This document shows, in pieces, positions 1 to 7,943 of a stretch of 35,516 bases of DNA. Origin of the DNA: Bordetella parapertussis (GTDB taxonomy: Bacteria; Pseudomonadota; Gammaproteobacteria; Burkholderiales; Burkholderiaceae_C); the NCBI GenBank assembly GCA_945888535.1, contig CAMDAN010000015.1, forward strand, positions 1 through 35,516, in the 5' to 3' direction. Below the pieces are notes generated by a model, which was not told where the DNA came from, ran no database searches, and worked only from the letters and a program-made list of their open reading frames with translations. The translations under genes were made by a program, and so were the position numbers. Numbering within the stretch: the stretch's first letter is position 1; each line of letters starts with the position of its first letter.

Positions 1-848
1 GGCATTTTCTCGAACACACCTTGTTGAAACTTGACCCATAACCGGGGTACAGAGAAAAAGATGGTGGGCCGGGCGCGTTGCAGGTCCTGTAGAAAAGTGT
101 CTAAAGCCTCGGCAAAAAAGATGTGTCCGCCAAAGCGCAAACAGGCTTGCTCTACCAGCATGCGTTCGGCAACGTGCGCCAAAGGCAGGTAGGAGATATA
201 GCGATCATTGCTACTGACAGGGATGCGCTGGGTTGCGCTGCTCAAACCCCAGGCGATAGCGCCGAAAGTTTGGACGACGCCTTTGGGGTTGCCGGTGGTT
301 CCGGAGGTGTAAATGATGGTGCAGACACTATCGGCTTGCGTGCTTGGTGTGCCTTCTAGAGGGCTGTTCTGGCGAACCAAATCTTCCCAATGCACACCAG
401 GAATCCCTTGGGGCGCCAAGGGCAGGGGGATCAATGGAACATGGCTCGGTACACTTTTCAAACTGGAAGAGTCATCCATCTTGCCAACGAAACAGGCGCG
501 GGCCTCGCTGTGATCAAGGATGTAGCGCAAGGCCTCGCCGTTGAAGGTAGGGTAGATCGGGACGGACACATGGCCTGCCATCAAAATAGCCAGATCGGCC
601 AAGATCCAGTGGGCACTGTTTTTTCCCAAAATCGCAACGCGGCTGCCGTGGGGCCAGCCTTGGCTTTGCAGCCATGCGGCCATGGAGCGAACTTGTGAGG
701 CCGCTTCAGCCCAAGTGATGTCAACCACCGCGCCCGCACCCAGCGGTTGAGTCAAGAACACGCCGCGGGGATTTTGGCTTTCCCAGTGGCAGAGCCGTTG
801 GACTGGAAAGTCGGAAACTTGGATGGTGATTTTTGGATGGTGTGCCAT
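1..848 (-). CDS. AMP-dependent acyl-CoA synthetase (N-terminal part, cut by window edge)
   Basis: Reading the minus strand from the ATG at 848 gives an uninterrupted frame of about 282 residues that runs off the left edge. It carries the adenylate-forming P-loop YTSGTTGNPKG at residues 180-190, preceded by a typical N-terminal fold (VAILGKNSAHW near 71, SVPIYPT near 95). The family activates a carboxylic acid with ATP to an acyl-adenylate and then transfers it to CoA. The IYPTFNGEALRYILDHSEA stretch and the LPLAHVAERM segment after the P-loop resemble long-chain fatty acyl-CoA synthetases (FadD/FAA type), so a fatty-acid substrate is likely but not proven. The C-terminal lid domain lies outside the window. 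It is transcribed divergently from the GNAT gene at 992. No clear Shine-Dalgarno precedes the ATG. Confidence 0.9.
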   Translation of the reverse strand, partial: MAHHPKITIQVSDFPVQRLCHWESQNPRGVFLTQPLGAGAVVDITWAEAASQVRSMAAWLQSQGWPHGSRVAILGKNSAHWILADLAILMAGHVSVPIYPTFNGEALRYILDHSEARACFVGKMDDSSSLKSVPSHVPLIPLPLAPQGIPGVHWEDLVRQNSPLEGTPSTQADSVCTIIYTSGTTGNPKGVVQTFGAIAWGLSSATQRIPVSSNDRYISYLPLAHVAERMLVEQACLRFGGHIFFAEALDTFLQDLQRARPTIFFSVPRLWVKFQQGVFEKM

Positions 849-991
849 AGTTTTTTTTGCAAAATAAGATCGCATTGTGCCTAAGAAACTTGGCGAAACG
901 CAAGAGGATTGTCCCTACTCATGGGCCACAAGAATGGCCTTTCCAATGCTGCGACAATTGGGCATCTTTCCTCTATTTTTCTGACCCCTCC

Positions 992-1519
992 ATGTCAAGT
1001 ACTTCCGTGTTCCCTGTCCGTCTCGCAACCGTGCGAGATTCCAAAGCCATTGCGGCACTGCATAACGCCACTGTCAAAGAAGCCTTTAGGGGCATGTTGG
1101 GCGATGTGGATGTGCCCATCATGGCTTTAGATAAACGCCAGGCCTATTGGCGCGAGGCCATTGAATATGCAGAACCCCAAGTCCAAGTGGCACTCCACGG
1201 TGAGCGCATCGTGGGCTTTATCGGTTACGACCGCAGCCGCGATGACGGGAGTAAGCAAACCATGGGAGAAATTTGGGCGGTCTACGTTGATGCCGATTTC
1301 TTAGGGCTTGGCGTAGGCTTGTCTTTATGGGACAGCGCACGTGAGGGTTTGATTGAAGAGGGCTGCACGGACGTGAGTATTTGGCTGCCGATTGCTAATG
1401 AGCGTGCGATGCGGTTCTTTGAACTCGCAGGCTTCAAGCGCGAAATGCCAAGCGCTAAAACCGTCGCTATTGGCGGCGCCAAGATTGAGGAAATACGCTT
1501 AAAACGCGCACTGGCCTAA
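992..1519 (+). CDS. GNAT family N-acetyltransferase
   Basis: A 175-residue single-domain protein. Residues 93-109 hold the acetyl-CoA-binding motif A (EIWAVYVDADFLGLGVG), with the Q/R-x-x-G-x-G loop represented by FLGLGVG. A C-terminal segment (IANERAMRFFELAGFKRE) matches motif B of the fold. The frame is open from 857, but the added 45 residues have no GNAT character, so the ATG at 992 is chosen. The family moves an acetyl group from acetyl-CoA to an amine of a small molecule or protein; the acceptor cannot be read from sequence. It is convergent with the KAS III-like gene, with only 9 bp between stop codons and no terminator seen. Confidence 0.85.
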   Translation: MSSTSVFPVRLATVRDSKAIAALHNATVKEAFRGMLGDVDVPIMALDKRQAYWREAIEYAEPQVQVALHGERIVGFIGYDRSRDDGSKQTMGEIWAVYVDADFLGLGVGLSLWDSAREGLIEEGCTDVSIWLPIANERAMRFFELAGFKREMPSAKTVAIGGAKIEEIRLKRALA

Positions 1520-1528
1520 ATCTTCGGT

Positions 1529-2647
1529 CTAGGTTTTCTGAACGACAACGCTTCCGATCGAATAGCCCGCTCCAAAAGAGCAGATAACGCCCACTTGGCC
1601 GCTGGTGAAGTCGGCTTTATTGCGGTGAAACGCGATGATGGAACCCGCCGACGCCGTGTTAGCAAATTCATCCAAGATCACGGGAGCCTCATCGAGTGTG
1701 GCATCGCGGCCCAAGAGTTTGCGGGTAATAAATTGGTTCATGGATAGGTTGGCTTGGTGCAGCCAAAACCGCCGTATCTCCAGCGGGGTATGTCCTAGAC
1801 TTTGAAGGTGACTTTCGATATGGTCGGCGGCCATCGGACACACCTCTTTAAAAACTTTGCGCCCTTCTTGGCGAAAAAGTTGGTCTCTGTCATCTGGGTC
1901 GCGGTCTTCAGCGCGGGACATAAATCCTTGGTTGTTGCGGATGTTGTTTGAAAATGTACTTAACAGTCGTGTGCCTAATATTTCAAACGCCCCCGCAGGT
2001 GCCAAGTCCAAGCGTTCCACCAAGATAGCGGTGCAAACGTCGCCAAAAATAAAGTGGCAATCGCGGTCTTTCCAAGCCAAATGTGCTGAAGTTATTTCTG
2101 GGTTAACGACCAAAATGGCGCGGGCTTGGCCTGTGCGAATCGCGTTTACAGCCAACTCCAGCGCAAAAGTCGCAGACGAGCAGGCCACGTTCATATCAAA
2201 CGCATAGCCTTCAATACCCAATGCTGTTTGAATTTCAACCCCCATGGCGGGATAAGGGCGTTGCATATTGGCAGCCGCACAGATCAATCCATCCACGTCG
2301 GCGGCGGTTTTGCCTGCTGCATCGAGGGCCGCTTGGGCCGCTTTAACCCCAATTTCAGCCATCATTGAGATTTCATGGTCTGCTCGGGGCGTGAATTGGG
2401 GACGCATGCGTGTGGGGTCTAAAACCCCCGCTTTGTCCATCACATATCGGCGCTGGATACCCGAGGCTTTTTCGATGAACTCCACGTTGGAATCGGTCAG
2501 CGCGGTAAGCGTTCCTGCCGCAATTTCTTTGGCATGTTTGGTATTTTCTAGGGCTGCGTATTGGTTGTAAGCCTCCACCAGTTCGGCATTGGTAATCACT
2601 TCAGGCGGAGTAAATAAGCCTGTACTGCTGATGGCGACACGGTGCAT
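1529..2647 (-). CDS. beta-ketoacyl-ACP synthase III-like condensing enzyme
   Basis: A 372-residue thiolase-fold protein with the full KAS III catalytic triad: Cys156 in ACSSATF, His297 in LHQAN and Asn330 in FANTASAG. KAS III enzymes condense an acyl-CoA primer with malonyl-ACP to start fatty-acid synthesis. This one is about 50 residues longer than canonical FabH (around 320), with extra sequence near residues 30-90, and it is not next to plsX, fabD or fabG. That pattern fits the longer FabH-like proteins of Pseudomonas and Burkholderiales that use medium-chain acyl-CoA; this comparison is from memory. It could instead make a ketone or another secondary metabolite. The ATG at 2647 begins MHRVAISSTG, a normal start for the family. 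Confidence 0.85.
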   Translation of the reverse strand: MHRVAISSTGLFTPPEVITNAELVEAYNQYAALENTKHAKEIAAGTLTALTDSNVEFIEKASGIQRRYVMDKAGVLDPTRMRPQFTPRADHEISMMAEIGVKAAQAALDAAGKTAADVDGLICAAANMQRPYPAMGVEIQTALGIEGYAFDMNVACSSATFALELAVNAIRTGQARAILVVNPEITSAHLAWKDRDCHFIFGDVCTAILVERLDLAPAGAFEILGTRLLSTFSNNIRNNQGFMSRAEDRDPDDRDQLFRQEGRKVFKEVCPMAADHIESHLQSLGHTPLEIRRFWLHQANLSMNQFITRKLLGRDATLDEAPVILDEFANTASAGSIIAFHRNKADFTSGQVGVICSFGAGYSIGSVVVQKT

Positions 2648-2772
2648 AAGTTCTATCTCTTTAGAGTTGCAATGTTCGAATGATTATCTCCGCATGCCCA
2701 GAGGGTTTTAAAAGGAAGTTTGGCTACAGCGACAATACGGTATTCAATGTTTATTCTCCCTAGCAGTCTTTG

Positions 2773-3714
2773 ATGAGTCAGCGCAACCAATCCTCAATGA
2801 ATTCTTCACTAGCCGCAGGCCTTGCTATGGGAATGTTGGGTGCTATCGCGTTCAGTGGCAAGGCCATTATTGTCAAGCTGGCCTACCAACACGGCGTAGA
2901 TGCCATCACCTTTTTAATGTTGCGGATGCTTTTGGCGCTTCCATTTTTTGTGGCAATGGCTTGGTGGTCTGGTCGCGCAAAGGCCCACTCCCAGCCGATA
3001 TGTTTTAGCACCAAAGACAAAATCGGTATTGTTTGGCTAGGGTTCACGGGCTACTATTTGGCGAGTTTTTTAGATTTTGCGGGACTCGCTTACATCAGCG
3101 CATCGCTAGAGCGTTTGATTTTGTACCTCAACCCCACACTGGTTTTGATTTTGGGTGTGGTTCTTTACCGGCGTCCGATTGGCCGATTGCAATGGGTGGG
3201 ATTGGCTATCAGTTACAGCGGGGTACTCGTTGTTTTTGGGCACGAGGTACAACTCACAGGAGCCGATGTGGGTCTGGGCGCAGCCTTGGTTTTTGGTAGC
3301 GCGGTAAGTTACGCTTTGTACTTGTCTTACAGTGGCGAGTTGGTCCAACGTTTGGGTGCGCTGCGCTTGGTGGGTCTGGCCAGTTGTGTTGCTTGTGTTC
3401 TGTGTTTGCTTCAGTTTGCTTTGATGCGACCGCTGTCTTTGGTTCTTACTTTAGACGCGACAGTGTGGTGGTTATCTTTGCTCAATGCCACGGCCTGCAC
3501 GGTGGTACCCGTGTTATTGGTGATGTTGGCTATTGAACGGCTGGGCGCGGGACTTGCCGCGCAAGTGGGCATGGTGGGGCCGATGTCTACTTTGGCTATG
3601 GCGGCCTTGATTCTGGGCGAACCTATGACGCCTTGGGTCATGGTTGGAACCGCCGCCGTGATGGTGGGCGTGTTCGTTTGCACGCGGGTTAAAGCAATGG
3701 CAGAAACAATTTAA
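2773..3714 (+). CDS. EamA/DMT family transporter
   Basis: About 313 residues with roughly ten hydrophobic helices in two EamA repeats, for example GMLGAIAFSGKAIIVKLAY in the first and LLNATACTVVPVLLVMLAIERLGAG in the second half; the latter contains the usual repeat-2 wording. The family sits in the inner membrane and mostly exports metabolites or amino acids; the substrate here is unknown. The start is uncertain: the frame opens at TTG 2770, with ATG codons at 2773 and 2797 and no convincing ribosome site before any of them. The SDR gene follows 8 bp after the stop, so the two are probably cotranscribed. Confidence 0.85.
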   Translation: MSQRNQSSMNSSLAAGLAMGMLGAIAFSGKAIIVKLAYQHGVDAITFLMLRMLLALPFFVAMAWWSGRAKAHSQPICFSTKDKIGIVWLGFTGYYLASFLDFAGLAYISASLERLILYLNPTLVLILGVVLYRRPIGRLQWVGLAISYSGVLVVFGHEVQLTGADVGLGAALVFGSAVSYALYLSYSGELVQRLGALRLVGLASCVACVLCLLQFALMRPLSLVLTLDATVWWLSLLNATACTVVPVLLVMLAIERLGAGLAAQVGMVGPMSTLAMAALILGEPMTPWVMVGTAAVMVGVFVCTRVKAMAETI

Positions 3715-3722
3715 AAGGATAC

Positions 3723-4520
3723 ATGATGGATTTGGCTACAGCGGGTAAGTGGGCTTTGGTTTGCGGCGCAAGTCGTGGCTTGGGTTTCGGTTGTGCTCAA
3801 GCGTTGGCTCAAGAAGGCGTCAATGTGGTGATGGTGGCTCGCCGGTCTGAGGTATTGGAGTCGGCTGCAGCAGATTTGCGCTCTCAGCTCGGGCCCAAGT
3901 CCGCGGTGCAAGTGGTGACCTGTGCCCAAGACATTACCACCGAGGCGGGTCGCGCAGCGGTATTTGCACAACACGCTGATTTTGATATCGTCGTTACCAA
4001 CGCAGGGGGGCCTCCAACCGGAAACTTTCGAGACTGGGACCGTGAGGCTTGGATCCGTGCGGTCGACGCCAATATGCTCACGCCGATTGCGTTGATTCAA
4101 GCGACTGTGGACGGTATGGCAGCGCGGGGCTTTGGCCGCATCATCAACATCACCTCCAGCGCAGTCAAAGCACCTATTGATACCTTGGGTTTGTCTAATG
4201 GCGCTCGCAGTGGTTTGACGGGCTTTGTGGCGGGCTTGGCTCGCAGTTCGATTGCTGCGCAAGGGGTGACTGTGAATAACCTGCTGCCCGGTGCATTTGA
4301 TACCGACCGACTTAAAACCATCTTCCAAACCGCATCGCAAAAAAACGGGCAAGAAGTCGAAGCCATCGCTGCACAGCGGCGAAAAGGAATTCCTGCGCAG
4401 CGCTTTGGATTACCCGACGAGTTTGGGGCGGTGTGTGCCTTTTTGTGCAGCCCTTTGGCTGGCTACATCACAGGCCAAAATATTTTGATAGATGGCGGGG
4501 CCTACGCAGGAACTTTCTAA
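3723..4520 (+). CDS. Atypical short-chain dehydrogenase/reductase (BKR-like, catalytic Tyr/Lys replaced)
   Basis: A 265-residue Rossmann protein with the nucleotide-binding motif GASRGLG (15-21) and structural NAGG (93-96). The ITSSA serine region is present at 143-147. Where classical SDRs have YxxxK, this protein reads LSNGAR (157-162), so the catalytic Tyr and Lys are Ser and Arg. This matches a known subgroup of 3-ketoacyl-ACP-reductase-like SDRs that lacks the normal tetrad. The C-terminus (GYITGQNILIDGGAYAGTF) is typical of the family. It may reduce or oxidise a keto/hydroxy group by a changed mechanism, or have another role. A ribosome site AAAAGGA lies 4 bp before the ATG. Its stop shares CTAA (4517-4520) with the convergent transporter. 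Confidence 0.85.
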   Translation: MMDLATAGKWALVCGASRGLGFGCAQALAQEGVNVVMVARRSEVLESAAADLRSQLGPKSAVQVVTCAQDITTEAGRAAVFAQHADFDIVVTNAGGPPTGNFRDWDREAWIRAVDANMLTPIALIQATVDGMAARGFGRIINITSSAVKAPIDTLGLSNGARSGLTGFVAGLARSSIAAQGVTVNNLLPGAFDTDRLKTIFQTASQKNGQEVEAIAAQRRKGIPAQRFGLPDEFGAVCAFLCSPLAGYITGQNILIDGGAYAGTF

Positions 4521-5431
4521 CGCTTGGATGACAGAACGATACCGAAAACAATAAGAACAAAGGACGCGATGTGAAAGAGCTCTGGCGGTTCTTTTAAGAA
4601 GGCGGAAGACAATACGGCTGCAAACAATGGTGTGAGGTTGATAAAAAATCCAGCAGCCGCTGGGCCCGCTAACGCAACGCCTGCACCCCACGAGCGGTAG
4701 GCTATGACGGCGGGGCCCAAAGCAATAAAAGCCAATGCCGCTGCCAAGGGCCATCCCCAAACCAACGTCGTATCGGTAAGCGTCCATTCGACTGAACTGC
4801 AAACCAGGGCACCCATGAGACCAAAGACGATTTGCCCGAGTAAAAATGCAGCCCAGTCGGCCCGAATACTGGCGGATTCTGGAGTCGGATGGGCCAGCAT
4901 CCAGCTGTAATACGCCCATCCAAAGGACGCAAGCAGCATATAAACATCTCCCATAACCCACTGCAACTGCAGCAACATTTCCCACTGCCCTCTGCACAGC
5001 ACCAAGAGCACACCGGCAATGGAGAGAAAGGCGCCCACCAATTGGCGTTGGCTCACCGGGGTTCCAAAAAATACCCGACCAATAAGCAGCATCCACACCG
5101 GGGTACTGGCTCCAACGAGCGTGACGTTCATGGGGGTCGATGTGGTGAGCGCCAAATACAAAAGGCCGTTGTAACTCGCCATACTGAGCGTTCCTAATAC
5201 GGCGAATTGTTTCCATTGTTTCCAAAGTGGGCTCTCACGTCGCAAAACCCATGTGGCCATGGGTAGCAGAATCAAAAATGCCAAGACCCACCGCAAGAGG
5301 TTGAGGGTCATAGGGGAAATCAAGGGATAGACCATCCTGCCTACGACGGCGTTGCCTGCCCACATGATGGGAGGAATCGTGAGAAGCACGCTGGCTTTTA
5401 AACTGAGACTTGGGGTGAGGCGGGTGTTCAT
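4517..5431 (-). CDS. EamA/DMT family transporter
   Basis: A 304-residue inner-membrane protein with ten predicted hydrophobic segments arranged as two EamA repeats. The first repeat includes IPPIMWAGNAVVGRMVYPLI and the second ends in INLTPLFAAVLSSAFLKEPP, a hallmark of DMT exporters (NLxPxFA...L.E). The frame extends six codons to a TTG at 5449, but the ATG at 5431 (MNTRLTP) puts the start near the first membrane helix and is preferred. The substrate is unknown. It overlaps the stop of the convergent SDR by 3 bp, so no terminator separates them. It is the second of three DMT genes in the window and is not closely similar to the first by eye. Confidence 0.85.
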   Translation of the reverse strand: MNTRLTPSLSLKASVLLTIPPIMWAGNAVVGRMVYPLISPMTLNLLRWVLAFLILLPMATWVLRRESPLWKQWKQFAVLGTLSMASYNGLLYLALTTSTPMNVTLVGASTPVWMLLIGRVFFGTPVSQRQLVGAFLSIAGVLLVLCRGQWEMLLQLQWVMGDVYMLLASFGWAYYSWMLAHPTPESASIRADWAAFLLGQIVFGLMGALVCSSVEWTLTDTTLVWGWPLAAALAFIALGPAVIAYRSWGAGVALAGPAAAGFFINLTPLFAAVLSSAFLKEPPELFHIASFVLIVFGIVLSSKR

Positions 5432-5551
5432 AGTTGTGCACTGTAGCAAGTCTGAACCAGCAGCCTAAAGTGTTTTAGCCAGCAAACCCCGCCGGGCAGC
5501 GCGATTTCATGGCACGATAGGCTTTCTTTTATTTGTTAATTCCGTTTTTCT

Positions 5552-5556
5552 TGGAG
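5552..5556 (+). promoter_or_regulatory. Ribosome binding site of quinone oxidoreductase gene
   Basis: TGGAG about 5 bp before the ATG at 5562 fixes the start; it follows a T-rich stretch (5522-5550). Confidence 0.6.
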
Positions 5557-5561
5557 TCTGT

Positions 5562-6557
5562 ATGTCCGCTCATTTGTCCCGTTCTATTCAAATTGACCAA
5601 CATGGTGGCCCAGAGCAAATGCGCTTGGTTCACATTGCGGTTGGTGAGCCTGGCCCCGGTGAGGTGAGGATTCTTCACCACGCGGTTGGTTTGAATTACA
5701 TCGATGTGTACCAACGTAGCGGCTTGTACCCTATGAATTTGCCTGTCCAGTTGGGCATGGAGGCGGCAGGTGTGATTGAGGCGGTTGGTGAAGGCGTCAC
5801 CCATTTGAAGGTGGGCGACCGCGCAGCCTATGCCAGTCAGCCGCCGGGCGCTTATTGCGAACGCCGCGTGATGCCTGCCAAGTGCATTTGTAAACTTCCC
5901 GATGCGATCAGTTTTGAGACCGGGGCCGCGATGATGCTCAAGGGTTTAACAGCCCAATATTTACTGAAGCGTACGTTGCCCCAGGGCGGACTCACGGCGG
6001 GTGACTTTGTGTTGTTTCATGCGGCCGCAGGTGGCGTGGGGCTTATCGCTTGCCAATGGGCACGCGCTTTAGGATTGCAACTTATCGGTACGGCAGGCTC
6101 AGACGCCAAGTGCCAACTGGCTTTAGAAAATGGCGCTGCATTCGTTGTGAATTACGCCAAGGAAGACTTTTTGGCGCGGGTCAAAGAGATCACAGGCGGC
6201 AAAGGCGTCAAGGTCGTTTATGACTCGGTGGGTAAAGATACGTGGGATAAATCAATCGACAGCATTGCACCGTTTGGCTTGATGGCAAGTTTTGGAAATG
6301 CATCAGGGCCGGTCGGACCCATTGCTCCAGGAATTTTGGGACCCAAAGGTTCGATTTACCTAACCCGGCAGACTTTATTCACGCACATTGCGACCCGCGA
6401 AAGCACGCAAACAATGGCGGATGATTTGTTTGACGTTGTGGGCAGTGGAAAAGTGCATATTCGAATTGGCCAGCGTTACGCCTTAGAAGATGTGCAACAA
6501 GCCCATCGCGACTTAGAAGCCCGCAAGACGACTGGCTGTACTGTTTTGACCCTTTAA
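5562..6557 (+). CDS. qor: NADPH:quinone oxidoreductase, zinc-less MDR family
   Basis: A 331-residue medium-chain dehydrogenase/reductase of normal Qor length. The N-terminal GroES-like domain (VGLNYIDVYQRSGLYP, 43-58) lacks the catalytic and structural zinc cysteines of alcohol dehydrogenases. The Rossmann part carries AAAGGVG (154-160) for NADPH. The family reduces quinones or other enone-type electrophiles in the cytoplasm, usually in one-electron or detoxification reactions. NYIDVYQRSG together with the GLTAQYL segment at 129-134 is characteristic of E. coli QorA-type enzymes. It is a single gene with its own leader; the next gene starts 24 bp downstream with its own promoter. Confidence 0.88.
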   Translation: MSAHLSRSIQIDQHGGPEQMRLVHIAVGEPGPGEVRILHHAVGLNYIDVYQRSGLYPMNLPVQLGMEAAGVIEAVGEGVTHLKVGDRAAYASQPPGAYCERRVMPAKCICKLPDAISFETGAAMMLKGLTAQYLLKRTLPQGGLTAGDFVLFHAAAGGVGLIACQWARALGLQLIGTAGSDAKCQLALENGAAFVVNYAKEDFLARVKEITGGKGVKVVYDSVGKDTWDKSIDSIAPFGLMASFGNASGPVGPIAPGILGPKGSIYLTRQTLFTHIATRESTQTMADDLFDVVGSGKVHIRIGQRYALEDVQQAHRDLEARKTTGCTVLTL

Positions 6558-6573
6558 TTCTCAGGGTTAAAAT
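6546..6573 (+). promoter_or_regulatory. Predicted sigma-70 promoter of the outer-membrane barrel gene
   Basis: TTGACC (6546-6551) and TAAAAT (6568-6573) are separated by 16 bp. The -35 overlaps the end of qor. The expected start of transcription is at about 6580, only one or two bases before the ATG at 6582, so the message would be nearly leaderless. Confidence 0.45.
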
Positions 6574-6581
6574 CGAAGAAT

Positions 6582-7442
6582 ATGAACCTTTTGACTTCAA
6601 ATCTTCTTCGCGCTAGCCTCGGCTGTGCCGTTGTTTTCTTTGGCGCACTGCCAAGTTTTGCTCAAACCAATGCGCCCGCCGCAGTTGAAAGCAAAGCGCA
6701 GAGCGCAGCAGCCAGTGATGCGGAAAACGCTAAGAAGTGGTCTGTGTACTGGGGCTGGAACCGCTCTAATTACTCTAATAGTGATATTCATTTCTGGGGC
6801 CAAGGCCACGATTTCACGATTAAAAATGCGCAGGCCACCGATATGCAAACAGACCTCTCGCGTCTGTTTGATATTTATTTGCATCCAGCCAATATCACCA
6901 TACCGCAAACAAATTTGCGGGTGGCCTATCAGTACAACGCCGACACAGCGATCGCACTGAATTTAGACCATTTGAAATATGTGATGACTATTGGGCAAGT
7001 CGCAGAAGTGGTTGGAACTGCTAACGGCGCCGTACTATCTGGAACACGTGAAATTAACGATAACTTCGTGGCCTTCGAACACACCGATGGTTTGAACGTC
7101 ATTAGTTTGGAAATTGAAAAACAACGGCCTATTGATCTGTTTGGTCCCACATTTCCAGCACGTGTCTTTGCATTGGCTGGAATTGGAATCGTCATTCCTA
7201 AGAGCAACGTGACTATGACAGTCATAGGTCAGACCCGCAATGATGAATTCCATGTGGCAGGTTATAGCGCTGGCCTTGGTGCTGGATTAGAAATAGACTT
7301 TTACAAAGATTTCTTTTTTCGAACCGCCTATAAATTTGGATATGTGAATTTGCCAGATGTATTGACAAGTGCACGCGGTGACAAAGCCTCACACCAATTC
7401 ACTTACAACGAAATCCTGATTGCCGCTGGTATGCGGTTTTAA
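6582..7442 (+). CDS. Predicted outer-membrane beta-barrel protein, function unknown
   Basis: A 286-residue protein with a Sec signal peptide (hydrophobic core LGCAVVFFGALPSF, likely cleavage after FAQ or nearby at about residue 28) followed by an Ala-rich linker. The mature part is full of alternating short strands rich in aromatic residues (WSVYWGWNRSNYSNSDIHFW at 53-72) and ends in AAGMRF, the terminal phenylalanine expected of proteins inserted by the BAM complex. I do not recognise a specific family; similar W-rich strand openings occur in small barrels of unknown role. Paired strands such as VAGYSAGLGAGLEIDFYK and FFRTAYKFGYVN support about 8-12 strands. It is convergent with lspA, 3 bp apart. 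Confidence 0.65.
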   Translation: MNLLTSNLLRASLGCAVVFFGALPSFAQTNAPAAVESKAQSAAASDAENAKKWSVYWGWNRSNYSNSDIHFWGQGHDFTIKNAQATDMQTDLSRLFDIYLHPANITIPQTNLRVAYQYNADTAIALNLDHLKYVMTIGQVAEVVGTANGAVLSGTREINDNFVAFEHTDGLNVISLEIEKQRPIDLFGPTFPARVFALAGIGIVIPKSNVTMTVIGQTRNDEFHVAGYSAGLGAGLEIDFYKDFFFRTAYKFGYVNLPDVLTSARGDKASHQFTYNEILIAAGMRF

Positions 7443-7445
7443 TTT

Positions 7446-7943
7446 CTAGCGGGTTCGTTTGACCCGCAGCAACTCATCCAAAATCAATCCTGCAGCACCC
7501 AATGAAATGGCGCTGTCAGCCACATTGAAAGCGGGAAAGTGCATTCCCAACCAATGGAAGTCTAAGAAGTCCACCACGTAACCGTACAGCACGCGGTCAA
7601 TCACATTACCGACCGCACCGCCCAAAATGCAGGCCAGGGCTAAGCAAAAGAGTCGCTGCCCCGGATGGTTTTTCAGCATCCAGATAATCAAAATAGCAGC
7701 GCCTATTCCCAAAACGGTAAAAAACCAACGCTGCCATCCGGATGCATCTGCAAGAAAGGAAAATGCAGCCCCTGAGTTATGAACTCTTACAAGGTTGAAA
7801 AACGAGGTGATTGTGTGGCTTTCACCGAGTTGGTAGCTTCCAATAATCCACAGTTTGGTGATCTGGTCTGCTAAAAGTAAGGCAACAGAAAAAGCGAGCC
7901 AGTGAATCAGCCCTAAACGATTGTTTTTGTTAAAACGAGTCAT
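7446..7943 (-). CDS. lspA: Lipoprotein signal peptidase (signal peptidase II)
   Basis: 165 residues with four membrane helices. It removes the signal peptide from diacylglyceryl-modified prolipoproteins at the inner membrane. Family motifs are present: ADQITK near 26, NSGAAFSFL near 57, GNVIDR and [11 protein letters not shown]. The aspartates in the last two (about residues 116 and 143) are the catalytic pair. The start is either GTG 7946 or ATG 7943. I chose the ATG, which overlaps the ileS stop by one base (TGATG) and implies translational coupling. The gene order ribF-ileS-lspA is widely conserved in proteobacteria; ispH, often next, is not here because the strand changes. Confidence 0.95.
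   Translation of the reverse strand: MTRFNKNNRLGLIHWLAFSVALLLADQITKLWIIGSYQLGESHTITSFFNLVRVHNSGAAFSFLADASGWQRWFFTVLGIGAAILIIWMLKNHPGQRLFCLALACILGGAVGNVIDRVLYGYVVDFLDFHWLGMHFPAFNVADSAISLGAAGLILDELLRVKRTR
7449..7467. other. Short hairpin at the convergent OMP/lspA stop codons
   Basis: GCGGGT and ACCCGC form a perfect 6-bp stem with a 7-nt loop over the last codons of lspA. No T-run follows on either strand, so this is at best a weak terminator or an mRNA 3'-end stabiliser. Confidence 0.3.

Noticed and set aside
3711..4352. 213-residue open frame antisense to the SDR
   Set aside because: The plus-strand SDR has clear motifs throughout; the antisense product is low-complexity and rich in His, Arg and Thr.
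4410..5225. 271-residue alternative frame over the DMT gene
   Set aside because: The 304-residue frame has the two EamA repeats; this one has none and runs into the SDR gene.
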